From Flectonema sp. DT1601 (Eukaryota > Euglenozoa > Diplonemea > Diplonemida > Diplonemidae), in contig OZ025852.1 of the NCBI GenBank assembly GCA_964019425.1, forward strand, positions 62,001 through 126,000: a DNA stretch of 64,000 nt, read 5' to 3'. Below, in pieces: positions 30,916 to 44,000 of this stretch. The translations under genes were made by a program, and so were the position numbers. The notes under the pieces are model-generated. The model ran no database searches, was not told the origin of the DNA, and worked only from the letters and a program-made list of their open reading frames with translations. The stretch's first letter is position 1. Each line of letters starts with the position of its first letter.

Positions 30916-31218
30916 TCAGAACATCGGGTTAGCGATTGCTCTACGAGGACTACGCTGGTCAACAGGAAGAGAAAGCTCAGCGTCAACGTGAGCCTCGTAT
31001 GCTCCAGTACGGAATCTGTGAGGACTTCCCTCTCTCAAATCCAACTCAGCATGTGAAATCACAGTCGCCTGCATCGGGTCGATCATCTCTCCATTAGCAA
31101 CAGCATTAGCACTCGCGTGAAGTCCTCTGTCTCTCAAATCCTTCTCAAGTGAGATCGACTTGTGACCTCCGGCCTGTGGCTCTGGCCAGTAAGCAGCAGT
31201 TGGATGGTAACCAGTCAT
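30916..31218 (-). CDS. Small conserved protein, paralogue B
   Basis: 100 residues, nearly identical to paralogue A 630 bp away. Differences cluster in a short N-terminal patch (residues 4-7) and in the middle (TVISHAELDL instead of NLITDAELQL); the flanking blocks are identical in DNA, including silent sites. This mosaic points to recent gene conversion or duplication. Acceptor ACTCCCGTCAG (AG 31252-31253) is 33 nt upstream. Function unknown. Confidence 0.75.
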   Translation of the reverse strand: MTGYHPTAAYWPEPQAGGHKSISLEKDLRDRGLHASANAVANGEMIDPMQATVISHAELDLREGSPHRFRTGAYEAHVDAELSLPVDQRSPRRAIANPMF

Positions 31219-31405
31219 GTTATTAAATAGAAAGTTTGTAAAGCTGAGAAGCTGACGGGAGTAAATAAATAATTTTTTTTTTTAATCAAAAAAAAAAAAA
31301 AAAACACCACCTCAGACAATATAACAACACAAACTAATACATGCTTGGGAATTCCTCTGAAGAAAACCAGCATCGGCACGAAGGTTAGACCTGCCTTTTT
31401 AACAA

Positions 31406-32698
31406 TTACTTCTCCAGCCTCTTCAGTAGTCGTGATTTTTTTAGAAACAACGAACGGTTATCAGTATCTGACAGGGTCACGTCGGTAAGTGACGTGCATC
31501 CTTCCAGAAAGTAATCCCCGACCTCTGATACGGAACGCATCATTAATAAGTTTAGAACATTTATTTGAGAACATCCATGAAGAAAATAACTACCAACAGA
31601 AATTACATTTGAGAACCCTTCAAGATTCAAGTCAGTTGCAGACCGACAACAATTAAGAAAACGATCACCAACAGCAGTAACACTTTGCAGTCTAGATAAA
31701 TCTACCTCAGTTATACTGCAACACCCTTCAATGAAGTTATCACCGATGGTAACAACATTTGAAAGGTTACTGAGGTCTATTTTAGTTAGTGATCTTAAAT
31801 TACTACAAAATGAATTTTCAATTTTCGTAACATTTCTAAAACTTTCTGGAAATTGAATTTCAAGAAGAGATCCGCATCTCTGTAAGAAATGACTTCCAAT
31901 TGCTACAATACTACAAAGACCAGACAAATCAAGACACTCGAGGGAAGAACAACAACTTAAAAAATAATCTGAAATCTCAGTTACGTTACAAAAAGCTGAC
32001 AAGTCGATATTTGTTAAAGAAGAACAAGAAAATAGAAATCCATTCGGTAATTTAATGAGATTACTGAGACTCGACGTGTTTAATGTTTTAATTGAAATGC
32101 ATCCACTAAGGAAGAAAGATCCAATTTGAGTTAGTTTATGGAACATTGAGAGATCTATTTCCAAAACAGACACACATCCTGATAAAAACCAATTTCCAAT
32201 TGAAGTAGCATTCACAACCCCCGAAAGATGGATATCCGTAGCAGAACATGATTTTAAAAAAAAACTTCCCACAGAAGTAATTACACAGCTGGGATTGCAA
32301 AATGATATTTTCAAAATTTCCTTTGGAATTATTTCAAAACAAGTAACGCGACCGTTTTCAGCAAACGAAGAAGTATCCAACAACAAGAACTCATTTTGAC
32401 TATTTTTATACGAATTTATCATTTTAACCATCAAATCGTCATCACTAAAATAACTTTTATTAAACACCCGATTTCCCTTTTTCGATGCTACCAACTCCCC
32501 TTCTGATTGCAAAGCGAGTGAAACCAAACGTGCGTTATCAATGAGCAAGTCACCAGCGTATGATAATTCGAATTCGTCCGAATCGACGCTCCATTCATCA
32601 GCAGCCTGTAAGATAACATCTCTCACTACTGATTCTTCCTTTACAGGAAACATAACAACAGGAAAGTCAGCATCTTCGCAAGTCACTAAAACATACAT
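31406..32698 (-). CDS. Leucine-rich repeat protein with ubiquitin-like N-terminus
   Basis: 430 residues. The first 75 or so (MYVLVTCEDADF.. VRDVILQAADEW.. DEFELSYAGDLLID) have the strand-helix-strand pattern of a ubiquitin-like fold. From about 135 to 425 there are 11 repeats of about 23-24 residues with the pattern VT-x-IG-x-FL-x2-C-x-SLT-x-IDLS-x-LSN. This repeat type, with a Cys after the Phe-Leu pair, is familiar from kinetoplastid LRR proteins. There is no signal peptide, so it is probably cytosolic and mediates protein binding. It sits between paralogues B and C. Acceptor ATCTACCACAG (AG 32715-32716) precedes the ATG by 16 nt. Confidence 0.8.
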   Translation of the reverse strand: MYVLVTCEDADFPVVMFPVKEESVVRDVILQAADEWSVDSDEFELSYAGDLLIDNARLVSLALQSEGELVASKKGNRVFNKSYFSDDDLMVKMINSYKNSQNEFLLLDTSSFAENGRVTCFEIIPKEILKISFCNPSCVITSVGSFFLKSCSATDIHLSGVVNATSIGNWFLSGCVSVLEIDLSMFHKLTQIGSFFLSGCISIKTLNTSSLSNLIKLPNGFLFSCSSLTNIDLSAFCNVTEISDYFLSCCSSLECLDLSGLCSIVAIGSHFLQRCGSLLEIQFPESFRNVTKIENSFCSNLRSLTKIDLSNLSNVVTIGDNFIEGCCSITEVDLSRLQSVTAVGDRFLNCCRSATDLNLEGFSNVISVGSYFLHGCSQINVLNLLMMRSVSEVGDYFLEGCTSLTDVTLSDTDNRSLFLKKSRLLKRLEK

Positions 32699-33116
32699 AA
32701 CTTAATTACTTAGGCTGTGGTAGATTAATATTTTTTTTCATTTTTTTCAACAAGACAATAAAACATTAAAACTTGAATGGTTAATTTCAACTCAAAAACC
32801 GATGTGTCCAAAGTAACGAAATAGCTCTCCCAATTTAAATTGGGGTAATATATAAGTGGAGAAAAAACAACTCAGCAGAGGTGGGGTTACCACCACGTAG
32901 CCAATGTTTTGAGGAAGGACGGAAGGGGGTACAAAACAATTGAAGTTGACTATCATGAGACTGAAAGCCTTATAAGGATTCCCCTGTGAATTTGAATGTG
33001 TGCGTTTGTAGATTTCTTTTGTTTTGCTTTTTTTTTTTTTTTTTTTTTTTAAAAATATTCTTCACAGCAAAACTTATACTCTTTTTTTTTTAATATAAAA
33101 CAAATACTCTCATAAA
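32699..33116. other. Intergenic
   Basis: Leader of the LRR gene, mixed sequence around 32780-33000, and a T run at 33030-33050. Nothing else seen. Confidence 0.45.
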
Positions 33117-33521
33117 TCAGTAAAGATAATGACCTCCTCTCGGAGATGAGATTGCCCTTCTTGGACTCCGTTGATCAAATGGAAGTCTCATCTCAGCATC
33201 AAGATGAGCACAGTATGCTCCACTTCTAAATCTCTGTGGGCTTGATGATTGCATTTCCACATCAGCAATATTAACCCTCGTGACTTGAGCATGGTCTAGA
33301 ACCTCTCCATTAGCAATGGCATTTGCACTAGCGTGAAGTCCTCTGTCTCTCAATTCCTTCTCAAGTGAGATCGACTTGTGACCTCCCGACTGTGGTTCTG
33401 ACCAATAACTTAAACGATCAACTGTTGGGTATGACGGTGCTACGTACGCAGAAGTCGAAGCGTATCTCGGAGTGCTGTAAACTGAAGTACTTCTGTACGG
33501 TGAACCGTAATAGTAACTCAT
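33117..33521 (-). CDS. Small conserved protein, paralogue C
   Basis: 134 residues: the shared core (YWSEPQSGGHKSISLEKEL, RDRGLHASANAIANGE, then SPQRFRSGAYCAHLDAEMRLP) plus an N-terminal extension rich in Tyr and Ser (SYYYGSPYRSTSVYSTP) and a Gly-His-Tyr tail. Its DNA matches paralogues A and B with one difference over a stretch of about 55 bases (near 33330-33385), while the rest is more diverged. It is the oldest or the most specialised of the three. An acceptor-like AG is at 33558-33559. Function unknown. Confidence 0.72.
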   Translation of the reverse strand: MSYYYGSPYRSTSVYSTPRYASTSAYVAPSYPTVDRLSYWSEPQSGGHKSISLEKELRDRGLHASANAIANGEVLDHAQVTRVNIADVEMQSSSPQRFRSGAYCAHLDAEMRLPFDQRSPRRAISSPRGGHYLY

Positions 33522-33877
33522 CGTGTGGGGGGGTTTGTTGTTTTTGAGACAAAAAAGCTGTTTAAGAAATTGCGTTTTTTTTTAATTTTGTTTATTGCAA
33601 TGAATTTGTGAACTGAACCCCCCTATTGAGCTCGTGATACTTAAATAAGTTATACCTGTTATGAAGAACAATTATTTTTATAACTTCATAACATTCAGTC
33701 TTGTATAAGACACACTAGTAAATGAATCCCCCGGAAGGGGGTCTCGAGTGGTTTATTTTCTTTCTTCCATTTTCGTTCTCTCGGCTCACCCATCTCAGGG
33801 AAGGCCACTAGAAAGCAAAACTTTTTTATTATTATTTGTTGTTGCTGTTGGTTTTCCTCACACAATTAAGTAAAAAC

Positions 33878-33908
<31 letters not shown>

Positions 33909-35009
33909 CCTTCGTTCAACAACAGGAAGAGAAAACTCGATAGAAAAAAACTTGTTTCGAAAAAAGAAATGTAAATCAGGGCAAGCAGAACTTATTTTTT
34001 TTATTTTATCAAAAAAAAAAAAAAAAAAACCCAGGGAAATCCAACCCCAGGAATAATTCACTTGATGGGCTACTCAACAAGTGAACTATAGGAGAACAAA
34101 CTTAGAGCAGAGCCACGTTCAAAGTAATTTATTTTGTATTCATCACAAAGTACAAATGACTTCCGCATGACTCGTGTTCTGCACTAAAAGCAAGCACAAA
34201 TTGCGTTGCTAACAACTGAAGAGATAGAGGAGAAGAGAAGAGAGTAAAGAAGGTACACAAACATTGCTATGAGTCTTGGCCAAGACGGGGATCTTTATTG
34301 AAGTGTAAGCCCCCCCCAGCAACTACCGGAAAAAAAAACTGATATAAATAATTGTTTCGCACGAAAAAAAAAAAAAAAAAAAAAAAAAAAACAGCTTTGA
34401 ATAAACCCTTTGAGGGGCTATCCAATACTTAACCCGATACAGACGAGAGTTTTCTCTCTCCATATTATTTCTCTGCACCAAAAAAAGCAGGCATGGAGTA
34501 CTTAGAATTTAGGACAAAGTTAGAGGTACATTACAACTAACGCAAAACAAACAAACAAACTACACAGCAACACGAAGGAAGGTATAGAAACAAATAATTT
34601 GTACAAGTTGGTTTCACATTCCGAAGGTGTTCCTGTCGAGTATATTCGGAGCCTTCCTTGAGGCTCTCAATGGTTTCTCCTCCGATTTTTGTCGACATAA
34701 AAAAAGAAAAAAAAATGGGAGAAGTAATGATAATACAATAAGATTCCAACTACTACGATCTCAACACTACTTTAGATTCTTTAATTGTATTTGGTGCTAA
34801 TATTCAGAGTTGTCGTCCACTAAGGGAGTACTGGGATGGTGACTCACACTAGCAGCTGACAACAGTAAGACATGTGTAAATGGTAAAACAGACCTATAGT
34901 TCTCAAGCGTTAAGCTTACAATTAGTAGTGAGGTATAATAAAAGAAAAAAAGAACTGTTTTTTTTTTTTTAAAAAAGAAATACGAATCGATTCTACACTG
35001 ACGAAAAAG

Positions 35010-35040
<31 letters not shown>

Positions 35041-35054
35041 GAAACAACACCATC
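33522..35054. other. Intergenic, homopolymer-rich
   Basis: 1.5 kb with A runs at 33877-33903, 34011-34029 and 34362-34391. One weak small frame is listed separately. Otherwise nothing recognised. Confidence 0.45.
34537..34698 (-). CDS. Possible small membrane protein
   Basis: 53 residues: a hydrophilic start (MSTKIGGETIESLKEGSEY) and a hydrophobic Cys-rich tail (YLFLYLPSCCCVVCLFVLR) that could be a tail anchor. Orientation agrees with the array. The ATG directly follows a long pyrimidine tract without an AG, so the normal leader acceptor is missing; the frame may instead be chance. No family recognised. Confidence 0.25.
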   Translation of the reverse strand: MSTKIGGETIESLKEGSEYTRQEHLRNVKPTCTNYLFLYLPSCCCVVCLFVLR

Positions 35055-38000
35055 TCAATCACCTCTACTGGATACCATCTCTTGATCACCCGGAGGACTT
35101 GGTACGTCTTCGTATTGACGATCACCTTGTTGAAGTGAAGAAAATTGAAATGGTGCTTTCTTGCGTTCTGCAATTTCGTAGTTGACACCCCGTCTCCATT
35201 GAAGAAAGAACAAACCACAAAGAGCAGCAGTAAAAGCAACAATACAAATGATACCAACAACAGCGAGAGTCTCACTATTATCAGAAACTTCTGATAATCC
35301 CAAACCACCCGGGATGATAGGAGGCTGTGTTCCTGTTGGCTGTTGACCAGGAACTTGAGTACCAACAGGAACAACAGGATCAAAAGTAACACCACCATCA
35401 CCTGGACTACTAGTAGGTCTTGGGGGTAACGTACTAGGCTCACGTTCTCTAATTGCATACACACCAATCCTGTTACACTTTACAGACACGATTCCTTCAC
35501 TAGTACAATCAGTTGGAATAATCCACCTACCAGCTAACTTATCAAAGTACATTAATAAGCTATCAGTTGGTAGAATGTCGATACTAACATTTATCGATAA
35601 TATGAAATATGAAGACAGTTCTACATGTTCTGGATAATCGTGTATTGCTGTTCCATGTGATAAGTGAATAGAGTAAACCCATTCGTGAATCCTGGTCAGA
35701 TCACTCAGGTCAGTCGCATCATATAAGTCTCTCCAGACTTGATGAATTGTTATGATTGTAGGAGAGCTATCATGAATATTTAATAAAACTTTTGAAGAGT
35801 TCAACAACACATTAACACCACCAGTACCAAACCTTCTTCCAGATCTGAGTGATGAAAGAGTATCCAAGTAAGCGATTGATTTAATCAACCCGTCACTTGA
35901 TTGGTAGTCATTAAGAGACTTGTCACTACCAGGTGGATGACCTCTTACAGATGACGTCACTTGTTGTTGTAGAATATTTAAATATTGTGATGCAGAAATA
36001 GTTCCTCTGGTGTTGGCTTGTTGAACTGAAATAGAACGTTTTGCAGTACCAGTTGAACAAGTACAGCTACCAAGAATACTCGCAGTGATATCTAATAACT
36101 GCTGACCTGCTGTGTGAGATAATTGATATCCATTTGTAGTGTCTCTCAGTAAAGTAATAACATCACTACACAAGTTTGCACAGTACAACTCTATTGGAGT
36201 GAATCCCAGTATGGTTGCTAAGTTGTTAAGAATTTCCTCTGAGTCTGGAGGAGGATTTTCAACTTGATTTTTTATTAACAAAATAGCAGCATCAGCACAA
36301 GCCTGTGCTCCATCAGTAAATTCTTTTATAGCACCGCAAGCAGTGATGTCTGATGGTTGGAATGAACCAATTCCTAAATTAATCTTTTCATGAATTAATT
36401 TCGATGTAATAGTCGCGACTTCAGATGTCGTTGGATCAATCCTAACAGTGATATCAGATTGTATTGATGGAGAGGATTGATCATTGATACCCGTCGCTGT
36501 TACTTTTCCCCACATTCCACAAGCTTCTTCTGGCCAACAAGATCCTTCGTGTTTCGTTGATGACCAAACACAACCATTCTGATTTTCACAACTATCTGAA
36601 TCGGGACAGACACACAACGGATGAACACATCCATCACATCCACTCGGTAATTTCGATCTGTCATTCGTTGAAGCAGAACTACTAAAAGAAGACTCACAGA
36701 GCTCAGTAATACTGTTCATAATACATCCAGATTGGTCTTCACAAACCTCAACACTACAATTACAATACGGCCACACACATGTATTCACTAAACTTGGTAT
36801 AGATGGACATGATTGCTGTAATGCTTTATTTAATCTATTTTGTACTGAGGACAATGCAGGAACATATAACCCGACAGAACAACTGGGTAGTGGTTCAATG
36901 CAATCGTAAGTACCTTTTGAAAGACTCATTAAATTTATATTTATATTACCAGAAATAGATTCTTGACTTGTCATCGACATCGTTGAGAGAGTCTGCGTCT
37001 GTGATGACGATATCTGTTGACTGACAATCACACCAGTCAGAGATGATACTTGTGATGGATTCCAGCTCAAATCCAATACTGTTTGTTGTCCAAAAACAGA
37101 TCGACAGGGACTCGATGTTAATCGTCCTTCACTTAATTGATTTGAATTTGTTATTGATGATACTAGAATCTTAAAATCAAATGATGTCGTCCAACAACCT
37201 GCAGAAAGTGTCAACGAGAATTGTAACTCAGAAACAGAAACAGGAACATCACCGGCATTAAAGTAAACGTTACCATGAACCACAAATGCTACGGATGCTA
37301 TCTCCGATGGTAAACTCCACACAAAAGGAACACTACTACCAGAACTAGCCACGTGACTCACATACGGAGTAAGTGAAACATCTCCTTGTCTTTCCAACAA
37401 AGGAGGAGACTCTCCTTTACTTTGGTGTGACACGGTAGCGGTAATGTCAACATTGTCGCTGCTCTTGTAAACAGATAAATAAAATCCTCCCCCAGTCGCA
37501 AACCCCTCAGGTAAGTTAATGCCTCCAACTATTTGCATTGGAGACCCACCATCACAAGTGTGAACCCGTGAAAAAGAACAAGCAAAACTCCAATGAAAAG
37601 CTGATAACCATTCAGTATCTGCTGTCTTTATTGATCCTTGGAGAGTACTATCAGGTGAAATAATAATCCGAAGGGAACCCCTGATTGTTCCTTCTATGGA
37701 ACCACATATCGAACGTGCACCGAATAACTCTGTTGATGATTGCACAGTTCGATAAACCTCTTGATTAAAGGTAGACATTGTCAAGTAGCTAGTATGACAT
37801 TTATGGACTTGGAGAATTAAGATTGCGGCTGGTGAACCAGAAAAAACCTGATTAGCGTTAGCTCTTAAATAGATTCTCTCAGTCAACGGACGTTCGGTAA
37901 ATCTAATGGTGAAATCAACCACTAATGCTAAACCTTCATTGACTGTTGCTGAATAGGTTTTCGTTGATACTCCAGCTGGTGTCATTGTCAGTGGTTCAGT

Positions 38001-41000
38001 TATTCTTTGACCAGGTCCTGAACTTAACATATCTCGTTGAATGAAATTATTCATTCCCGATGCGGCATTTAAATAAACTGAAGTATCGAATACGATTACT
38101 GAAGTGTTTCCGATGACTGTTTGATATCGTCCAACGACTTCATGATTCCCAGCAGTTTTAAAGGAAATCGAAAAATTAATTAAAATCGCACTGTAATTAG
38201 TCAACACAGACTCACCAACAACAACAGTATACGAGTCACTATTGAGATTACTTTCTAACAGAACTTCTTGAGAAGCAACTGTTGAAAAAAATCCGTTAGT
38301 AGTTCCTAATAAACCTTTACACTCCATCTCAATACCTGTAGGGACTGTGTCAGTACAACAGGTTATTATTAAGTATTGATCTGAAGAAGGACACTCTGGT
38401 ATGATCCATACCCCGTCAAGACATTTAAAAGAGTTTGTTTGTTTTAATAACGAACCTTCTTTACAAACAGCATCACAAGACTGACTGTGATGATACTCAC
38501 TCTCTAAACAGGTTATTGATGGTTGTTGCATTACAGAATCTGATGTCACTAATTCTGATGTTTTACAACTACCTGGTTGACACTCAGGAACAATCCATCT
38601 TCCCTTATCACAAATATAATCATTCGATACTATTCTTGATCCGATGCATCCAAAAGCCGCACTACATCTATCTCCGCTACTAGCAGGAAGTATACAGGTA
38701 GGACTCTGAGCTGATTCTAGTAGTGGTGGTTGACTTTGACATGACAATTCAACACAAGTTGGTGTAATCCAAAGTCCTTTAGAACAATACCAAGAGTTTC
38801 CTTGAATGCTCTCGTATCCTGTAAGACAGCTCACAGGACAAACTTTCCCTGAATCTAATGGAAGCTGACAAGAATACGGTCGACTGTTTTCAATAACTGG
38901 CGGATTAGAACACGATAATTCAGTACAATAGGAACTCATGATCCAATTTCCGAATGAACACCCAATGACACCTCCACTAGCAGTGTATCCATCTTCACAA
39001 ACAATACCACATGATGTTCCGTGATCTGATCCTGCGATACAACTGACAGATGACATGTTGCTGTGAAGAATTCCGGGGATGTTTCTGTTGCATTTAAGAG
39101 GTTGGCACGATGGAACAGTCCAGGATCCAGAAACACATTTAAATAATCCACTCGGAAGATATCCTTGAGAACATATTAAAGTAACTTCACTATTATTAGG
39201 AACTGGGAGATTGATGTTTTCAGATCTTCCAAACTGAACATGAGGAGGACTAGTAATACAGTCTCTGGCTGAACATGATCCCATCTGCCAGACTCCTCTC
39301 ACGCAGATGTGAGGCGTGTTTTGAATCATTTCTGATGAACATAAAACAGGACACTCACCACCATCATTAACTGGTAATGAACATCTGTCAGACATCGTTA
39401 GATGAGGTAGCGTATCACATACATGAGCTGAACACTTTCCTGGTATCCAACCACCAAGATGACATTGAACGTCTCGTTCCTTTTGATATCCATCAGCACA
39501 TATCACATCACATGTCGATCCATGACTAACAGGAAGTGAACAAATTACTTCTAATGAATTTAAAACTGAGTTTGGAGCGTTAACACAGCTAGCAGGTTGG
39601 CATTGAGGTGTTGACCACACTCCACGATCACATACATAATTAGAACTCTTTGTATACAACGAACGAGATACGACTCCAACAGTACTACTCATTAATATCG
39701 ATGGGTACATACACCAAAATGGTTTTTCTTCGACGCAATCATCTGCTAAGTAAGGACACAAAGGGATCTGATCGTACACATATGCGATACATTCACCAGA
39801 TGTAGAACAATCACCATGAGTAAGAAGTTTATTAGTGTAGTGTTCATTCCACCATGAAGCGTCTCCTACTTCAAAAGATCCCGACTGTGATGAGTTTATA
39901 CGTAAACCAGTCCACCAGTCAGTTATGTTGGAATCTACCTGAGCCTTTGAGTGAAGTAAGTGTTCGACTGATAAAGTGTTTATTGTTGCTAGAAATCCTC
40001 CGTTTAGTTTACAATATTCAGAAGCTGTTGCTCTGTTGTGTTTTTCTGGAACCCATTCATAACAAACAGAGTTGAAAGTTATGAAATAATCAGAATTATC
40101 AAATTCATCAATCTCAGAACACGTCGGAGGACCAACACCAACCTGACATTCTAATTCACATTCTTGTTCAGATTCCACTGGAGTAGAACATTGTGGCCAT
40201 CCATTATTTACATTAGGTGGGATTGTTAAACAAGGATCAGGAATACAATGAGGGATATTAAACCATTTCCCAGCAACACATAAAGCTACAGCCTCACTGC
40301 TATGATATCTCTGATTACATTGAACATTACACTGACCAGTTATTCCGTAACCGTTTTGAGGTACCGTACATCCCCAATGAGAAGCATTACCAGGTAGGGT
40401 TGGGTGTGTCTCACAAGGATTTGGATCACATTGAGGATATGGTTGAATCCAATCACTAGCTCTACAAGTAAACATAACTCCATTACTGTGATAACCCTCA
40501 TCACAAGTGATAGCACAAGACGACATTGCATTGATTGGTAATTGTGATTCACATTCACTCACTGTTCCATTACCTTGAACTGGCGGTGGTGTCGTACAGG
40601 GCATTTCATTACATTCAGGGATGACCCAATCACCAATAACTGTATCCGTACATTCATATTGTTGAGTTGTTTCATAACCAACATTACAAACAATTAAACA
40701 ACCCTCATTAAGAGCTGTTGTTGTTCCACAGTTTGGTTGTTGACCATTTAGTACCGTTGGAGGATTACCAATACAGAAATTATTAGGATCTCGAGTGCAT
40801 TCATTAGTTGTGGTGTCTTTAATGTATCCAACGTCGCAGTCATCACATCGAGTTCCGATGTATCCTTTTGTACATTCCTCGCAAACACATGATGTCTTAT
40901 CTGGGTTTGGTCTAACGACTGATGCTCTTCCATTGCAATGGATTCCAGTAGTACAAGAAATACATTCTGGAAATGATATTCTTCCTGTTGAACAACTATC

Positions 41001-44000
41001 ACATTGTTGGTTTGATTGATCATATTGAGTTGGACAGGTTTCACAGTAGTTTCCTGACCATTGGTTTTCACATTCACATACACAAGTTAATCTTAACAAG
41101 TCAGATGATACAGTAATACCTCTTAAGTTACATACAGATAACAAACACTCATGACATTCTGGGAATCCAATATAACCAGCAGCACACTTATCGCAATTCG
41201 GAGCAGCCTTTGCTGGACAACTCTCACATGAAATTCCTTCCCATGGTCGTTCACATGTACAAATACAAGTTGACTGTGATTGATCTGTTGAGAGTTGAAC
41301 TCCTCTATTATTACAATGTTGAAGACTTGTGCATTCAATACAATCAGGGTATTGTATTCTATGAGTGTTGCAGGTATTGCAGTCTATTCCTGCGTATTGA
41401 GGTGGGCATGTTTGACAACTGGAATCTGACCATTTGTGTTCACAATCACATGAACAGATGTCATTAATACTTGAAACGCCTCCAGGTATCGCTCTGTTCA
41501 TACAATCATCTGAATTAGTACATAAAGAACAAACAGGATATCCTGAGTATTTAGTAGCGCAAACATCACAAGAAGTTCCTGAATACGGAATGGCGCATTC
41601 CCTACATCCAGGTACTGCTTCAGACCCTACTGATGGTGACCAACTGTTTTTACATGAACAGATACAAGTATCTCTTGCTGCATTACTTGTGGATGAGTCA
41701 GAATTGAGTACTCCACTACAATGTAAGTCAACAGTACACTCAGTGCATGTTGGGTAGTTTATGTAACCGACTGCGCATTGGTTGCAGTCATTCTCATACT
41801 TTGATGGACATGTTTGACACTGAGAACCTATCCATTGATTCTTACAAGCACAGTCACACGATAGCTGATCATCGGAACTTATAACAGCAATTGCATGAGA
41901 TGAACAATGTGTTGATATCTTACATTCGATACAAGTGTTTTGTGATTTTATATAACCATCAATACACTTATCACATTCAGGACCAGTGTATGGAGCAAAA
42001 CAGTCTTCACAACGTTCTCCAGAAAATTGATTACGACAACTACAGACACAAGAATCACCTAAAGGTGCTAGCATTACACTTGACACCCCAACTCCACAAT
42101 GAATATTAACATTACATGCTATGCAGTCAGGTCCTACTAGTCCAGTAGCGCAACTATTGCAATCGATTGGATCGTATTGAGGAGGACAGTTCTCGCATTG
42201 GTCTCCTGTCCAGTTATTTTGACACACTCCACACAGACACCTGTCTCTAGTAAATGATGATTGAATCTCACTACCAGATGATAGTAAGGCTCTCCCATTA
42301 CAATGATCAATATTAGTACACTTCAAACAGTCAGAGGATTGTCGATAATAAGTTGACGTACATTTTGAACAATCAGTATTTCCATTCCAATTTACTTCAC
42401 AGCTACAAACACAAACAGTGTTTTCAGTATTTGGTGTTACTGAGATAGCGTGATTTCCACTACAGTGATCAGCTGTAGTACAAAGTGTGCATGTTGGATA
42501 ATTAATTCTCATTGAAGCACAAGTATCACAACTCTGACCTGAGTAGATATCAGGACATGTTTCACACTGATTACCTGTCCATGGATGAATACAAACACAG
42601 ACACAGTTCTTATTATCAGAATCCGATTGTACTCTTGTAGCTGATCCACTGCAGTGAGTTGATATCTCACACAGGATACAATTATTGATGTTACTTTGAT
42701 CTTCTATATATCCTGTTTTACACGATGAACAATCATCTCCTGTGTGAGAGATGTCACAGCTGCATACACAACCCGTGTGATCCGGAAGTGATTGAACAGC
42801 GATAGCATTATTATTACAATGTGTTGACACAGAACAGACAAGACAATTAATTAGAATAGCATTAGCATTTGGAGAGTAGTATCCATCAATACACTGATTA
42901 CAATCTGATCCTGTGAATGGATGGAGACATGATTCACATTGTAATCCAGACCATCTATTACGACAGTCACATGTACATTCTAATTGATTATCTGATCTTC
43001 CAATAGCAGTAGCGTGGTTACTACAATCATCTGTGTTCGTACAAAGTCTACATGTCGGGTAGGTTATTCTGTTTTCAGAACAACTTTTACATTCTATTTG
43101 TTCGTATTGAGAAGGACATATACCACAACTATCAGCTGCTGACCATTTATCAAGACACGCTGTGCAGATACATACTGACCGTCCTCCATCATCAGTAGCA
43201 TGTGAGTTTGTTAAAGCTCTTGAATTACAATGAGAATCTGACGTACATTTAATACAAAGTAATGTTGAAGTAGTCATGTCTATTTGTTCAACATATCCAG
43301 GGATGCATTCATTGCAGTCAGTACCTCCGTATGGTTCAGAACAGATGCCGCAAGTTGATCCTGACCAGTAGTGTCTACAAGTACATTCACAGGCTGTTTG
43401 ATCAATATTTGGTGAGACAGATGTGGAATGACTGTTACAATGAACTGATGAAAGGCACTCATCACAAACAGGGAATTTATGATGACCAGCAGCACATCTG
43501 TCGCAATCTGTTCCAGCAAAGTTAGTCGGACATGTGTCACATGATGATCCTGACCATGGAGTAGTACAATCACAACTACAACTGTCTCCTGTTGCTGATG
43601 CTATTCCGTTACTTGAACAGTGAATCCCATCTTCACAAAGAGTACATGTTGGGAATGTTATTCTATTAGCTGCACATGAACTACAACTCATTTGATCAAA
43701 TATTTCATTACAACTATCGCATTGAATTCCTTCCCATCGATCAACACACTGACACACACACTGATCTTGATTAACGTTACTTACAACTCCTGTAGCTCTG
43801 CCGTTACAATCAATCATTGCAGCTGAACACGATGAACATGTTGGGTAGTTTATGAAATTAGTATCACAACTGTCGCATGTGGTTCCAGTGAAACCAACAG
43901 AACAGGTACAGACACAAACATCAATATTATCTCCGTTATTTGTTGTACTTGTTGCTTGATTGTTACAGTGAACATCTGATGTACAGAGAGTACATGTTGG

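Noticed and set aside
34922-35467. 181-codon minus frame overlapping the end of the giant gene
   Set aside because: It lies in another frame of a strongly supported coding region and ends in a homopolymer tail.
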